Counted from the first letter of the stretch, positions 11,387 through 24,225 are shown. The stretch: 64,000 nt of DNA from Echinarachnius parma (GCA_037951105.1 JBAMJV010007473.1:19026-83025), one strand, 5' to 3'. Program-made: numbers and translations. Notes: a model not told the origin generated them from the sequence alone.

Positions 11387-11851
11387 CACCCTATATCCTG
11401 ACCCTAGGATGGTGGCTATAGGTCAGATTAGTGGCTGTAGGTCAGATTAACAGAAAATTTGGCTATATTTATGCGCGATTTGAGTAAATTACAGAATATG
11501 GATGTGCTGCCTGGTGTAAAATTCGTAGAAGAGGGTGCAAAACGGGGAGGAAGAAGTGGAATACAGTAATAGAAGACAAGGGTGACTACAAAGCAGCAGA
11601 AGATGGTGTTGAATGAAACGGGGTGAAATAATAAGGGATAAATAATGAGGATGATAAGATGAAGAAGTTTTTATATAAGTCAGAAGTGCAGAATAGAGGA
11701 TGCAGAAACCATAATTTTTGTATAAGGTTATGTACAATTTTGCTATTTACATGAACATGTGAATTATAAACATGTGAATAAAGTAATCGTTATCTGCATG
11801 ACTATTTCTGTACTTGTAATCAACCCAGCGGCCTATTGCATCCTCTTACAG

Positions 11852-12096
11852 CGTCCAGTATCGTGAACAGGATGGACGAGGAGGAGGAGGAGGCGCGTCA
11901 CCCCGTCCTAGCAACCGTGCTTATGGGGATACTCAAGGCCATCAATGATGAGGACTCGTCGGGAAAGGCAACCTCAGAGGTCGACGTCGTTGACACCGGT
12001 CGCAAGGCGTGCCTTGGTTGCGTCGATCACCACCACGGGCTGTGCACAACATCGATTATCGATGAGATTGTGGAGAGTTCTAAGGAAGAGCCAAAG
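11852..12096 (+). CDS. Gene 2 coding exon 1
   Basis: Acceptor cctcttacag at 11842-11851; the ATG is at 11872, so 20 bp are untranslated. The frame starts MDEEEEEARHPVLATVLMG and holds a Cys/His cluster CLGCVDHHHGLC that could bind metal. Donor CCAAAG|gtaatt after 75 codons, phase 0. An in-frame stop lies at 11779. Confidence 0.75.
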
Positions 12097-15000
12097 GTAA
12101 TTCAACGTTTTTAAGTACACTTGCTTGCGAGATTTCACCGAATACAACTAGCTAGCTTACAGGCAAATATGTCTAGCATCAGTCTGTGCTCAGCCTGGCA
12201 TAACTTTGATCCACTGTTGATCCACTGTTGATGCTAGACAGCTCGTCTAGCACAAGGTTGCGCATGCGTATTACGGTATTGCGCGTTCATAATTTGCAAG
12301 TCATCGTTACGTCACAATAGAAGTCTACTAGTGCGCATGCCCAGTCATGTCCTAGACAGCTTTTCGATCCACTGTTGTATTTATACTTGCGCGTCAGTTA
12401 TCCACTGTTGATGCCGAGTATGAATGGTCGGCTTTTTCGTCTAGCACTGGCTCGGCAGTGGATTTATCCAGTGCCGAGCCAGTGCTAGACGTAAGTATGA
12501 ATTGCCTGTTATACTTGTGTGTTTCTTGGGATATGTCCCCTGATCACTCCCGCTATGATAATGGGTGTGAGAAGGAAAGATAATGTTAGAAGCATTATTT
12601 TCCTTTTATCAAAATACAAATCATAACTTTCTCGTTCCTTCGGCACAGATTAGACTTATTTGAAAAGCAACTACTGTATTATCATTGGTCTAATGTGTAT
12701 TAAGCTTATATTTCCCGGGGGGGGGGGGGGGCACTCAACTATATTGCTGTACACGCGCGACCACAGGTTTTTCAAACCCACCCTAAACAAGTTTTATCCA
12801 TTGGTCAAATTTATACCCTATTCAAGTATTTTCGCGTGCTTTTTTTGACAATTTTGCCCCCTAAACAAGTATAACCCCTAAAACATACCCCTAAACAAGG
12901 TCTACGTCAATTGCTCTCACCTCTAACAATAATTGAAATGTTTAACCACCTTAAACATTTAACCCTAAACAAGATCTACCTTAAATAAACCTCTCATGTA
13001 CATGTAATTGTCAATCCCCGGCAAACTCCAGACAAGTCCGGGGAAAAAGTTTGGAGAAAAAGATACCCTAAACGCGTATTTGTTTAACAAACATACCCCT
13101 TTTTTCTGATATTTGCCTTTTTGACACCATAAACGCGTCACGCGCGTGACGCGCCATGATCGGCAAAAAGTACCCTTTTTACGCGTTTTGTTGGTCGCGC
13201 GTGTGTACAACAATATAGTTGAGTGGCCCCCCGGGTTATATTTACTCTATTCAAAACACAATCTTCAGAACTATTCCTTTATCATACTAACTACATCTAG
13301 GGCCAGAAGTCATCAGTGCCAAGAGAAGCTGAAGATGTCTTCTCAAGGCCCACCTCGGATGGAAACTTTCATCAATCTTCTGGGTATGTCATGTCGGGCC
13401 GCCTAGCACAATCACCGATCGATCAACTGCACACAATTCATGAAAACGAGGATGAATATATCGATGACGTAGGAGAAATAACGACAAGAGATCGAGAGCC
13501 TAGATCTGGTCAACAAATTGTGGATGAGTCACACTGGGATACGGATCTGTCCAGTATGGACATCGAGCGGTTCGGAATTGATATGAAACGGCCCACCTCG
13601 CACATTGAATGGTCAAATGTGGACACGGACAAACAGACGCGGTCAATCTCCCGGCAACAAGGGGTGGATACAGAAATAAGGACCATAGCACACCCTGATG
13701 TCAAGTACATGTATCAAATGCAAGATTGGTCCAACGATGACTCGGGCACTCAACAAGGCGGGATGAACAACGTTGCTTCTCCCGCTCAAGATGGAGGGAC
13801 ACGGGCATTTGGATCTGGCGTCGGATATCAGATGCAGCCAGATGCAGTTCCAGGAGGATCGCGATCATATGTGGATGATGCGAAGACTGACGGTTCGGCC
13901 CACCCCAGGGATGCACGGCTTGAAGATCCTGCAGGAATGAGATCCACGGATGGTCCTGCCTTCACAAGGGAAGATGGAGGCGACCACTCCTCCAGTAGCC
14001 CTCTGGTGACGAGTGACGATGGTGATCTAACCTCATTGTTAACTAAGGTAGGCATTTCATGATTTTGTACTTTATATAGGTATACATTTTGTATAGGTTT
14101 TCCCGCTCAATTTTACACTTTTTTCAATCGAATTCATTAAGGGTCATTCAAATTCACGCATTACCGCGTACTCGTTGGTATCGGTCTTCCAAATTCCGAA
14201 TAAGTGCAAGCGAATTCATGCATACGCTTATAAGCTTTCGTGAATAGACACAGAAGTTAATTTATGTGCACTCGAATTCGCGAATGTACAGCCAACTGTC
14301 AACTGCTCTTTCGCGAATTCGAATGACCATTGATGAAAAGGTATGCTCTTTGTGCAAATACACTTGCTCCTACGTGATTTTGAACGACTATTTACGAATT
14401 CGAATGATGCTTTGGTCCGGCGATCACAAATCGCGCGAATTCGTTTGCTCCTATTATCAATTGGACTAACACAATCGCGAAATTGAGTAGGAAAACCTAT
14501 ATTATTATTCATTTATAACCTCTCGTGCGTAGTTTGGGAACTCAATTATACTCTTTCATGAATTCATTTCAACATCAATTCATTGACTACTTTGTAATAT
14601 TTTGATAATAGATTAGTCGGTCAATCATGATAAATTTGAGACTTTTCTTACAAGGTTCCTATTGCCATTATTTTTCATATTTTGTTGAAAGGTCACATGT
14701 ATGAGGAATTGCTTGAATATATATTATTCAAGTTACATACATCAACGTGCTTTGCCAAATACTTAAAAAAAAACTTGCATATTCTACCCCTCTTGATATA
14801 TATATTTTGTGTGTGTGTGGGGGGGGGGGGGGGGGGGGGGGCGTGTTCCCCCCCTCCCCCGTAGCCGGCACTGTTAGTTCTTTTTTTGTATTGTCGTTAA
14901 TGACTTGTTAAAAGTAACATTGTCCAAATCCTCAACATAAAATTTTAATTCTAGCGGTTCCCTCATACCTTGTTGTATTCGTATTACCAAAAAAATCATG

Positions 15001-18000
15001 GGACAGGTTTCGTTTTTTCAAATTTCCCTTTCGTTACAAAGATATGTACGATCGAAGTATTCAGATAAGAAAAACTCCGGTGGAGTTGTTCTTACTGTGT
15101 ACAAAGTGAGTGCAGTGAGTCAGTGACTATCACTTTGCATTTTCGCTCATTACTTGGCCATGCAATGTCCATTTGACTTGAAATTTTCACACAATACCCT
15201 GTGGACATATGAGATAACAACAATATACATTGCATCAACCATTCATCACTTTTTGCACATGTCAACAAAGTTACTAGATCCCTTTAATGACCGTTTTCAA
15301 TGTAGCGCTTTTAACATGTGCCTGCGGGAAAATGTATTACTATCGTTTTATGGTTGTCTTTCTGAATCCCGCAGCACGAATACTCAAAGATGTTTGGATC
15401 AGAATCTTCCAGTAAAATTCTCATCCCTAGCCGATTTTTGAAGCCCCAGTATAAACGTAAGTATTTGTTTTCACCTAAGGCAACAGTCATATCATATACC
15501 AACTCTAAATTAGATTTCTTTCGATTTATTTCAAGTGCGTACGATGAATATTCTAATTCTTTTAAAATAATGCGACTAAACAGATAATACAATGTAGATA
15601 TCGTGAATATGATACAAAATTTCAACTCAAACTTTTTTTTGAATAATTCACTAAATAATGTTCATATTTTTCACAACATTTCGTTTTTTTTGCAGATGTA
15701 AAGCAAGTTGACCCTGGAAAGGTTAAAATTGAGCAAAAGGAATCAACACCAGAACGACATGTGAACTCACTCAACCGCCAACCTGGCGACCTCTCACCGA
15801 GTCCTAATTCGAATAGGAAATTTGACTCACTTTCAAATAAGCCGACTTACAAAGAAAGTGAGGATATCGGAGAAAGTCCTGAGGATGGACACCATCAAGA
15901 AAGAGGTATATTCAAAGACCCAGCCAGTCTTGACGTGACGGATGTCTCCCCTGATACGAGTTTGGTGGCCACTGACAATAACAGGAAGCGGCAGAGAACC
16001 AATACGGAGTTAGAACAAGTACCCGGGAAAGACTTCAAAGGTGTTGCACCGCACTTCAGATCCAGTGACCCGGATGAAGAGTCCTCAGATAGTTCTACTA
16101 TGGACAGGAAACGGACGACACAATTCGCTGATGTGAGCAACGGAGACCCATCGGACTCCGAACCTCGTTCTGAAGTGAGTTCATCGAGAGGAACGTCCCC
16201 GCGATGGAGCGAGTTTGATTCGGATGTAATGCCTGAAGATGGTTATGCATGTCCTCGTCTTGAGACATTAGGCGAATTTTCAAATCGTTCAGAAAACCTG
16301 TCTGATATAACCGAATCAACTCTTTCGGACACATCATCCGAACCCGACTTGGAGCCAGAGCTAGGACACATCGACCCTTCGATCATTGAGAATACTAGTA
16401 CAATAGGATCAACGGGTCCATATGCCTCCATGAGAGATGATTCATCGGTAACGGGTCAATTACTAGAAGAAATGGAACGTGGGAAGGAGGAGAAGGAAAC
16501 TGATTCATGGGGAAGTAAAATATCGCTAAGAAAAGAAGTTACTTCAGCAGAAGGAGGAGACGTGACGAGTGATCATCAAGGATCAAGAAGCAAATATACA
16601 GAAAGTCCCATGGATTCCACATTGAATAAGCAGCTAAAAACGAGGAAAGTAGACAGTCCTTCCTCCAGTGTTACAAATAGCGGCGGTCGCAGTGTTTCTT
16701 TCCAAGAAGAGACCAGACAGACTCAAGAAAATACTTCCTCAACGGATAACGTTTCCTCAACACTTGCATCTGGTCATGAAAAAGAAATGAGTCGTGTTGT
16801 CTACTCATCAACTGGGTCGGATGTAGCTACCCTCTCTAAACTAGGTTGGTTAACTTCATCATCATCTGCCGCGGATGATCTTGACTTTGAGAATTCTACA
16901 ACTAACTCGCAAAGGAATTTACCTACTGATCGCTTGGTATCATTCAATAGCTCTGAGGAAAGCAAGAGCGTTGATAACAATGAACTATCTTCCACAAGAG
17001 ACAGTGAAGCAGTCGACCGCATTTCAAGAAGCTCTGGAAAAGAAAATGACACATCTCAATCAAGCAATCAAGGCAGATTCACCACGGATCTTTCCCACTA
17101 CCCAGCGTCTCTGACACAATTTGGGTCATCAGCTAGTGATGATGGTAAAGTTGTGACCTTGTTAGCAGATTCGTCGGAAAAGACTTTTACTTCAGAGTCG
17201 TTTCAAAGTTCTTTCGTGAGGAGCGAATCTGATGATATATCATCTGAGTTAACAGAGAAAGTGATGGCAGAACAGACAGATGACCACATTTCAAGTGATG
17301 CAGGACAATCGTCTGATACAGGAGAGTCATTCCGAACAAGAAGCCAAAGCGAAGTTCTGTCATCGGGAGAGCTGTCCTATCAATCTCTGTCAGAGACGCC
17401 CTTTGACGAGCAGGTCTCTGTCTCGTCATCCATGTCGAATTCCACACAGATTACCAAAGGAAAAAGCAATGAGAGTAATCCTTCGACCTCGGAACTATTT
17501 ACAATATCTGAGCACAAGAGCGCATCAATGGAAGGCAACACATCAAGTGAACATGGCTCACGCGTCGACAACATGACACCATCTGAATTATTTGTGATGT
17601 CATCTCAGATGAGCGAATACTTTTCAAGTACACCGAAAAACATCTCACACGATTTCGGAGGACTCCAGAATAGACACATGGCAAACTTTTACTCGCCCAT
17701 GATTGCCGTGGGAGGTAATTCTTCAAGCAATGCTTCGAATCAAACCAACACAGGTGAAGAGTGTACGTCCGGCTCGTCGCATCCGCAGCAACACTTCTAC
17801 CCTTCTTCTGATGTCGGTATCAGCAGCGAAGTGCCTTCTTATTCAGGAATAACATCACAAAGCACAACCGAGGCCTACACCTCCGCTGAATCATCAGATG
17901 CACTTGGAGGAGGGTTCCTCGGGGCGTCGTACTCTGGTCAGACAGACGGTACTACGGGAACAAAGGAACATGAAGAATGGTCAGGGCAGTTAACATCGGA

Positions 18001-21000
18001 TGAAAGTAGTTCTATGTCATACTGGGATTATACTCATGTTAAGCACGAATCTGGTCGCCGACGTCAACTGCAATCTGATACAAAGTTTAGCCATAGCGAT
18101 GTGTTTTCGTCAACTAAAGTAGGTAAAGAAAAAGTGCCAAAGAACAGTCTAATTAGGGTGACCCTAGATGATGCTCTAACGAGAGAAGGTCTGCTAGTGA
18201 TTGATGACGATGATGATCAATCTATTTCATCGTCTGATTCTGAGTATCAAGTATCCGCCAGCTATACGGATACTATCGGTAAGCCGAAGAAAAAAGATGG
18301 ACTCGAAACGGGCTTCCATAGTGAGTGGTTCTCTGGTCGGACGGACAGTTCTGCCGCTGCAACTGAAAGTCATGATTTCGCCAGACAACTACCATCCACA
18401 AAACAAAGGATATCACCACACAGACAATCACCTATGAGAGAACAAGATTCATCACTGGTTGCTCTGCATGAATCAGGTCAGGAACGTCGATTGAAACCTG
18501 ATCAAAATGGGCAAAAGCACGGTCCAACGAAATCAAGTCTTGTTGAAACCTTATCATCCAATGAAAGGGATGAAGAACAATTGCAAAGGTACAGTTTAAC
18601 AAAGGTGACTTTAGATGATGCTCTCACAAGAGAAGGCCCAGTAGTGATGGACGATTATGATGATCAGTCTACTTCATCATCTGATTCAGAGTATCAAGTA
18701 TCCGTCAGGCATACCGATGCCCTCAGAAAGGCGAACAAACAAGACGGGTTTGTTGCAAAGGAAAACAAGAGTCTAAGGTATGACGCACTTCCCAGACATA
18801 TTCAACCACACGACCCCGTGATTGATACAGATGACAGCTTAACACAATTTAATGGAAATGTGACCAGTAACTCTGACGCGCAACGTACAAATATTACCAA
18901 AGAATACAGAGGTAAAATGCAAAAGGTCCAGTTTGCAGGCGACATTCGAACAGATTATGCCGTCTTCAATGATGAAGCTAAATCATCCCAACCGTCAAAA
19001 CGTCCGAATGATGCTCCTTTTGAAAAGACTAAGATGTCCAAATATGATGTCGATCGATTGGAAAACAGACGCGTGTTGGAGAATACAAAATTCTCTCCTT
19101 CTACGAAGAGGACGAAAGGGGCTCTCAATAACGCTAAAAAAGTGGGGTCTTATTCATATCAGGACAATATGCCTCGGTCATCTGACGCTGGTATTGGTGC
19201 AGAATGTGACAAAAGGATTGGCTTTAAAGCAAAGTCTATACATGCAATGGCAGCGTATATTGTCGGCAGAAATATCATCAAATCTGTTGCCTCAGTATAC
19301 GTCGACACGGTGATAAACCTCGCACTCCTTAGGATGGGTATTGTTCAGCAAACATTTGCAAGTCGTATGGAGGAAACCCTATTTCCACATGTCAGAGAAG
19401 ATTGCCCACTCGATCTAAGTGACCTCAATTGTGCGTGGACATCGCCTCAGCGTTTCCACCCAAAACGACTGTTCCAACCTGAATGTGCCACGCCAAACAA
19501 AACCTTGCCGAGTGAAGAGGTTGGTTCGGAGGAAACACGTCTTAGGGACTTTTCTGTAAATATGGAAAGAGCCTTGTTCCCGAATTTAGACGGAAGCGCC
19601 ATTGGCAAATCTGACGACACGCTGTTTGATGACTCTGATATTTGGTTCAGTGAATCAGATTCGTCATTTGTAGAAGACTTGAATCAAGATCAGCCTGCAA
19701 CGGCGCAGGTTGTCCGGAAGAGCTACCAGCCTATCGTGACTGAGGCTTGCCGACAAGTCGTGTCACATGTATCGGGCATGTCTGTCTGTGTTTTGAGACA
19801 TAGCTGGTACTTATTGAAGTTCGTATGTGGAGAGTTGTGTGAAGGACTCTGGGATATCTTTGGATTCATTTCCCAAGCTCTTGAAACAGATGATGAAAGA
19901 GTGGTGCAGGATGAATGCACACAAACTGACTGTGAGTGCACGGATTGCGCAACAGATCCGGTTTACTTCACGAGTAGCAGTGATATACTGGAAGACAACC
20001 AAGTTACAGATTCTAGCGATTATCCGGAATCTGCCAACCGTTCCACACAATATTCGGAAGAGAGTGACAGGGATCGTACAAGACATGCTGAAATGGTAGA
20101 ACTGGTTGTCGAAGATGTAATCCAAAGAGCAGCTGCATCGGACATCGTTACTCATGCAGTATCAAGAACAGTACAATATACTGAAAGCGTACCACATGCC
20201 GAGATCGTGGAGATTGAAGTCGCTCCGTCACAGATGGTAGACCAAGGAAGTGATCGTTCTGATGTCGAAAGTAACTCTGAAGACCTTTCGTCCGATTACA
20301 GCCTTTCAGATTTACCTATGTCAAGTATCAATTTCATGAAGAGCTTGATGGGTGACATGCGGGATATTGTTACATCGTTTGGTAAGGAGCCCTCAGCTGG
20401 AACAAAGCAATACATCCCTTCTTCAGCATCGTCCACAAGCACGATTGAAAAGTGTGAAGGAATAGTAAACTCACAAAGCTGCAATGATCTGGAATCTGCC
20501 AACTTTACCTCACAATGTTCGGAAGATAGTGACCGGGATCGTACCAGACATGCTGAAAGTAAAATAGCTGAAAAGGTTGTCGAAGATGTAATCCAAAGAG
20601 CAGCTGCATCGGAAATCGTTACTCATGCAGTATCAAGAGTAGTACAATATGCTGAAAGCGTTCCTCATGTCGAGGAGAGCGTGGAGAGTGAAGTCGCTCC
20701 GCCACAGCTGGTGGACCAAGGGAGTGGTCAGATTAATTCAAGTGACCGTTCTGATGTCGAAAGTAACCCTGAAGACCTATCGTCCGATTACAGCCTTTCA
20801 AATATCAGTTTCATGAAGAGCTTGATGGGTGACATGCGGAATATTGTTACATCGTTTGGTGAGGAGCCCTTAGCTGGAACAAAGCAATACATCCCTTCTT
20901 CAGCATCATCCACAAGCACGATTGAAAAGAGTGAAGGAATAGTAAACTCACAAAGCTGCAGCGACGAGACAGTTTCACCCGCTGACAGTGCACAGGAAAC

Positions 21001-23779
21001 ACTCGATATGTCCGATCCAGTCAGACAATCAGAACATTCCAATATTCTTTCAAGGAATAGCAGCGACCTTGCAACAGTGTATAGGTCTGACATTGAACAT
21101 GGTGTTGCATCTGGTCGTCAGGTTGGTCCTACTGTTTCGGATGGGCACATTTATCAGAGAAGCCTAGGACTTGACTCGGAACAATGGGAACACCATGATC
21201 AGTATTCGAGGTCTACCAGTGCAGCATCGCTCAGCAGTCCAGGCACGTCAAGTTCTGGAATAGGGTACATACGTCTGCAACTAGCCAATGTCAAGGAGCT
21301 AGCTAACTCAATCATGGATGATTGCACTTCATATGCAGAAGGTAGCATATCTGTTCTCAACAGGACGAGTCAGTCAACAAAAACGAAGTCGTCTGCGATT
21401 GCAGCGCCTGATCAGAACTCATATTTGCCTCCTGCAAGGGAAGGTGAAACAAAAGAGGATGAGAGAACAACCCTTGTTGTCGGAAATGTACCGACGGTCG
21501 ATGTAAACAGAGTGAATTATAACAATAATGTGAAAGTTATTGGTTATGAACATATTGACGAATATTCAAATGAATATTCAAATGACTTTGAGATTGGTCA
21601 CAAGGCGGCAGTAGACATCGATGAAATAAGAAAGAACAGCGAAATCGTTGTTACCGAAATCAATAAAACGATGAATACACAGATAAGAGAGACGTACTCA
21701 CGAGGTGAGAACCTCATCGCCAATATTGATAGCCAATCATCACTGAGAAAAGAATATAATTCTGATAACGATATGGACCAACGAGAGGAGAGCATCACTG
21801 AATGGAACTACCAAGACCGTAAGACAGAGGATGGCATCATTGATGTTAGAAATGAAGCCAAGTCGACCGTATGTACGGTGAACGTTCCTGATAATTCCGT
21901 GCGCAATATGACCGTGGGAAATAAAAAGATGATTACTCGTGGGAAGTATAGCGATATCGATGAGGAGCAGGAACGAAAGGCATGTTGTGGTAGTGAGAGC
22001 AATCCGACAACAGAGCCTTGCAACCAAAGGCAAAAAGTCGACAATGGCAAAGCTGCAATGCCATCGCATCCACTCTCGAGCTCTGTAGATGAAACTGAGA
22101 AGAGAGAGGCGACTGGAGAAAAACCGGCGTCAAGACCTGAGACCAGGAAGAGAAAGGATTTACAAGGAATCGATACCTCAACCTCAGACGATTCTGGAGA
22201 TACAAGTGATTCTTTGATCCCTTTTGGTGTTATGTCATCATGGGGCAGAAAACATCGCTTGCATGGGAAACGCGTCATCGTGAACTCGAATAGCGACGGT
22301 CCAGGAAGGACAAACGTTTCCTGTGAGATCTCAAAGAAAGGAATCTTGATCAACACTGCGTTTATGCAGGGAATGGAAAAACCTGAAAAGGCAGTTCATG
22401 AACAGAGTGACTCCTCTGACAAAACGCACGGAGGAAATCAAGATGTTGGCAAAGTAAATGCTGATCCAAAGGAGGTACCACAGCAAGACAATACAAACCA
22501 CCAAGCAGCGTCTTCAAAATGTCACATAGAACAGAGTGGCAAACCTAAGGAAACAAGTAAAGGGGACACGTTTGAAGGTGTCCCAGGTGACGATAAACTC
22601 GTTGATATCCTTGATAACTGGGCAATCAGGAGACTGGAAACGGTCTGCGATGACTCGACGACGGACGAAGAAGACCGTACACGTCAATTGCACCCTGTGC
22701 TGATGTCCCCAAAGAACAAACGGCGGATGAAGGATATTTTCAAAAAGATGACGCCGAGGAAGAAAAATGGCAGAGGACTTGTCAAACTTAAAAGGAATTC
22801 AGGAGAAGACCTTATACAAGATCTGACCAATGAACGGTCATGTGTGTCAGATGAAGCCATTTCGATCAGCAACAGTCATCAGACAGAACGTTTGAGAGAA
22901 AAGAGTTCTGCTGCGAATGCTACCCCGGATGCCAGATACCCGACAAGCCAATCCCAAAGTGATAAATGCCTTCTGGACGTAAGGAACTCGGCGTTAGATC
23001 ATAGCGCTGACCACACTGATGACCTTGCAGCAGCACCGGTTGTCTCAAGATCGGAATGGTCGGATTTTGCGCTACGCTCTCTTGATACTACCACAGAAAG
23101 CTCTGCAGCAGAATCAGATTTCGACAGCAAGCTTCATAAAGGAAAGCGCATGCAAAGAAAAGGCAGCTTGAGGAAGAAATTCTTCTCTCCGTTGAAACAG
23201 AAATTGAGGAGGGGTTCCAATGATTCTCTCACAAATGAAGCATCTCATAAGAAGTCAAGTTCATCGTTATCGAAATGTGAAACACAGACTGAAATGCACG
23301 GTGAGATTCAAGTAGATGGTAATGCATCTCCTGAACCTCAATCTGTATCTTCGTTCCTGAACGACATGGTTAGCAGCTTCAGTGGGAAGAAGACAATTAA
23401 AAGAAAGCCCGCCGAGAAGAAGTCCTCATCAAGTAATAGTCGCAGGAGAAGGCAACGTCACAACAGTGCTAGCGCCTTTGATGAAGTCCTGGATGACCTG
23501 GGCGAAGAATTCTTCACAGATGACGCCTTTCCCGAACTGATATCGACAAGAGAAGCGTCGGAGAGAGAGGACAATACCAACGAGCTTTTGGCCGATCTCA
23601 TGGACGATTGGTCCTTTGACGGTCTTCAGGAGGCCATTGATTCCGCAGAGATTCCAAACGTCCGTGATGATATCGGGCATAAGCTTGAATCATTCAGAAA
23701 AGAGTTTCAGGCAAAAAAGCAAAAGGCTCTGGAATTCATGAGTGGAAAAGGGGCAGTCAGGCGTTATTCGTCTTTGTAG
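11872..23779 (+). CDS. Giant acidic Ser-rich protein (~3,045 aa), 4 exons, AKAP-like helices
   Basis: I do not recognise a family. Exons 11872-12096, 13301-14047, 15375-15456 and 15696-23779 join in frame with GT-AG introns (phases 0, 0, 1). ATG 11872 has a good context (A at -3, G at +4). Most of the protein is low-complexity Ser/Asp/Glu/Thr and probably disordered. Ordered-looking parts are residues ~1531-1640 (helical AAYIVGRNIIKSVASVYVD, then ETLFPHV), ~1710-1760 (Cys/Trp-rich, VCVLRHSWYLLKFVCGELC) and the C-terminal 100 residues (FDEVLDDLGEEFF, LLADLMDDWSFDGLQ), plus lysine-rich segments. Two internal duplications exist: ~1168-1220 with 1317-1370, and ~1795-1950 with 1950-2107. The latter carries VELVVEDVIQRA (1819-1830) and AEKVVEDVIQRA (1976-1987), which fit the hydrophobic spacing of PKA-RII anchoring helices. 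An AKAP or scaffold role is therefore a hypothesis only. Confidence 0.85.
12180..12510. mobile_element. Inverted-repeat element with perfect 19-bp-arm hairpin
   Basis: Repeated 'gatccactgttgatgc' and 'gtctagca' phrases in both orientations span this stretch. At 12439-12490 gtctagcactggctcggca and its exact inverse tgccgagccagtgctagac enclose a 14-bp loop. It lies in the first coding intron of gene 2. Boundaries approximate. Confidence 0.65.
12714..13237. mobile_element. MITE with cccgggg...cactcaactatatt termini
   Basis: The left end is cccgg, poly-G, then cactcaactatattgctgta; the right end is tacaacaatatagttgagtg followed by gccccccggg, the inverse of it. The adjoining 'cgcgcga' also inverts. 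The interior is full of short 'accctaaacaag' and 'accctaaacgcgt' phrases. No coding capacity; in the intron before exon 2 of gene 2. Confidence 0.8.
13301..14047 (+). CDS. Gene 2 coding exon 2
   Basis: Acceptor ctacatctag|GGCCAG, donor ACTAAG|gtaggc, 249 codons, phase 0 at both ends. Rich in Asp, Ser and Gln; includes SPIDQLHTIHENEDEYIDD and ends DDGDLTSLLTK. The long uninterrupted frame with matching phases supports it. Confidence 0.8.
14089..14501. mobile_element. MITE with taggttttcc termini and EcoRI-like cgaattcg repeats
   Basis: Left end tataggttttcccgctcaat and right end attgagtaggaaaacctata are inverse copies. Between them, gaattcg or cgaattc occurs about ten times in both orientations. 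Non-coding; in intron 2 of gene 2. Confidence 0.75.
14810..14865. repeat. (TG)n and poly-G/poly-C tract
   Basis: Short gtgtgtgtg followed by about 22 G, then gcgtgttccccccctccccc. Length is likely variable. Confidence 0.9.
14906..15287 (+). mobile_element. TTAA-type MITE, family 1, copy 1
   Basis: Almost identical to 58172-58558: gtaacattgtccaaatcctc at the left, then caaatttccctttcgtt, and acaaagttactagatccctttaa at the right split as acaaagttactagatccc plus tttaa. The left terminal few bases are eroded here. It sits 88 bp before exon 3 of gene 2. Confidence 0.8.
15375..15456 (+). CDS. Gene 2 coding exon 3 (82 bp)
   Basis: Acceptor gaatcccgcag|CACGAA and donor TATAAAC|gtaagt. It reads HEYSKMFGSESSSKILIPSR, then FLKPQYK, and ends with one base. 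Without it exon 2 (phase 0) and exon 4 (needing one donated base) could not be joined, so the exon is required by phase. Confidence 0.85.
15696..23779 (+). CDS. Gene 2 coding exon 4 (8.1 kb, stop)
   Basis: Acceptor cgttttttttgcag|AT; the codon C|AT gives His, then VKQVDPGKVKIEQKEST. The frame is open for 2,693 codons to TAG at 23777-23779. Codon use is even and the GC content is well above that of the flanks, as for a real coding exon. Internal duplications are listed separately. Confidence 0.92.
18139..18745 (+). repeat. Duplicated ~53-residue segment inside gene 2
   Basis: Segments 18139-18300 and 18588-18745 encode near-identical peptides: VTLDDALTREGLLVIDD against VTLDDALTREGPVVMDD, followed by QS-SSSDSEYQVS in both and ending KKDG/KQDG. 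The 290-bp spacer is unrelated. The strong conservation at protein level suggests a functional motif. Confidence 0.9.
20024..20960 (+). repeat. Tandem ~465-bp duplication inside gene 2 (AKAP-like helix twice)
   Basis: Copy 1 is about 20024-20487 and copy 2 about 20488-20960, period 465-470 bp, in frame. Both contain SDRDRTRHAE, then VVEDVIQRAAAS, IVTHAVSR, SDVESN-EDLSSDYSLS, FMKSLMGDMR-IVTSFG and GTKQYIPSSASSTSTIEK. The nucleotide identity is high, so the duplication is fairly recent. Copy 2 has small in-frame indels (an extra SKIA before the helix, and GQINS). Confidence 0.95.
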
Positions 23780-24225
23780 ATCTTTAGGCAAAATGCATAT
23801 AAATCTATGAAGTATTTGTCCTGTCTATAAGCATGATAAGAGGCTAATGATTAATCGTCGATACCAGTCATTGGATTACGTTGAAATCTAAAAGCGAAAA
23901 TCTAGTTAAGTTTAATATGGGTGGAAGCTTGAGCAAACGCCAGAGAATAATTTGATAATATGACATTTTACTTTCGGAAAATCTGGATCTTTGACGGTCT
24001 ATACGAAGATATATATTGGGGTGGCAACCGATACCTTTGCTAAAAGGATCTCCCCCTTACTTACAAATATTTTTGTTTTTGTTTTGTATAAAAATACGCT
24101 TGGGGACGATCTAGAAACTATGTTCAAGTATGCACAAACTAACGGGTTGATCAAATTTGTATTTCTGTTTTCCGTTTGTACATAGTTGAATTGATCACCG
24201 ACATTTTTGTTTTCGAATTGAATCA
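23780..24225 (+). other. Gene 2 3' flank / 3' UTR
   Basis: No coding signal after the TAG. An AATAAA at 24384-24389 lies inside the following repeat element and could serve as a polyadenylation signal, but this is not shown by the sequence alone. Confidence 0.4.
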
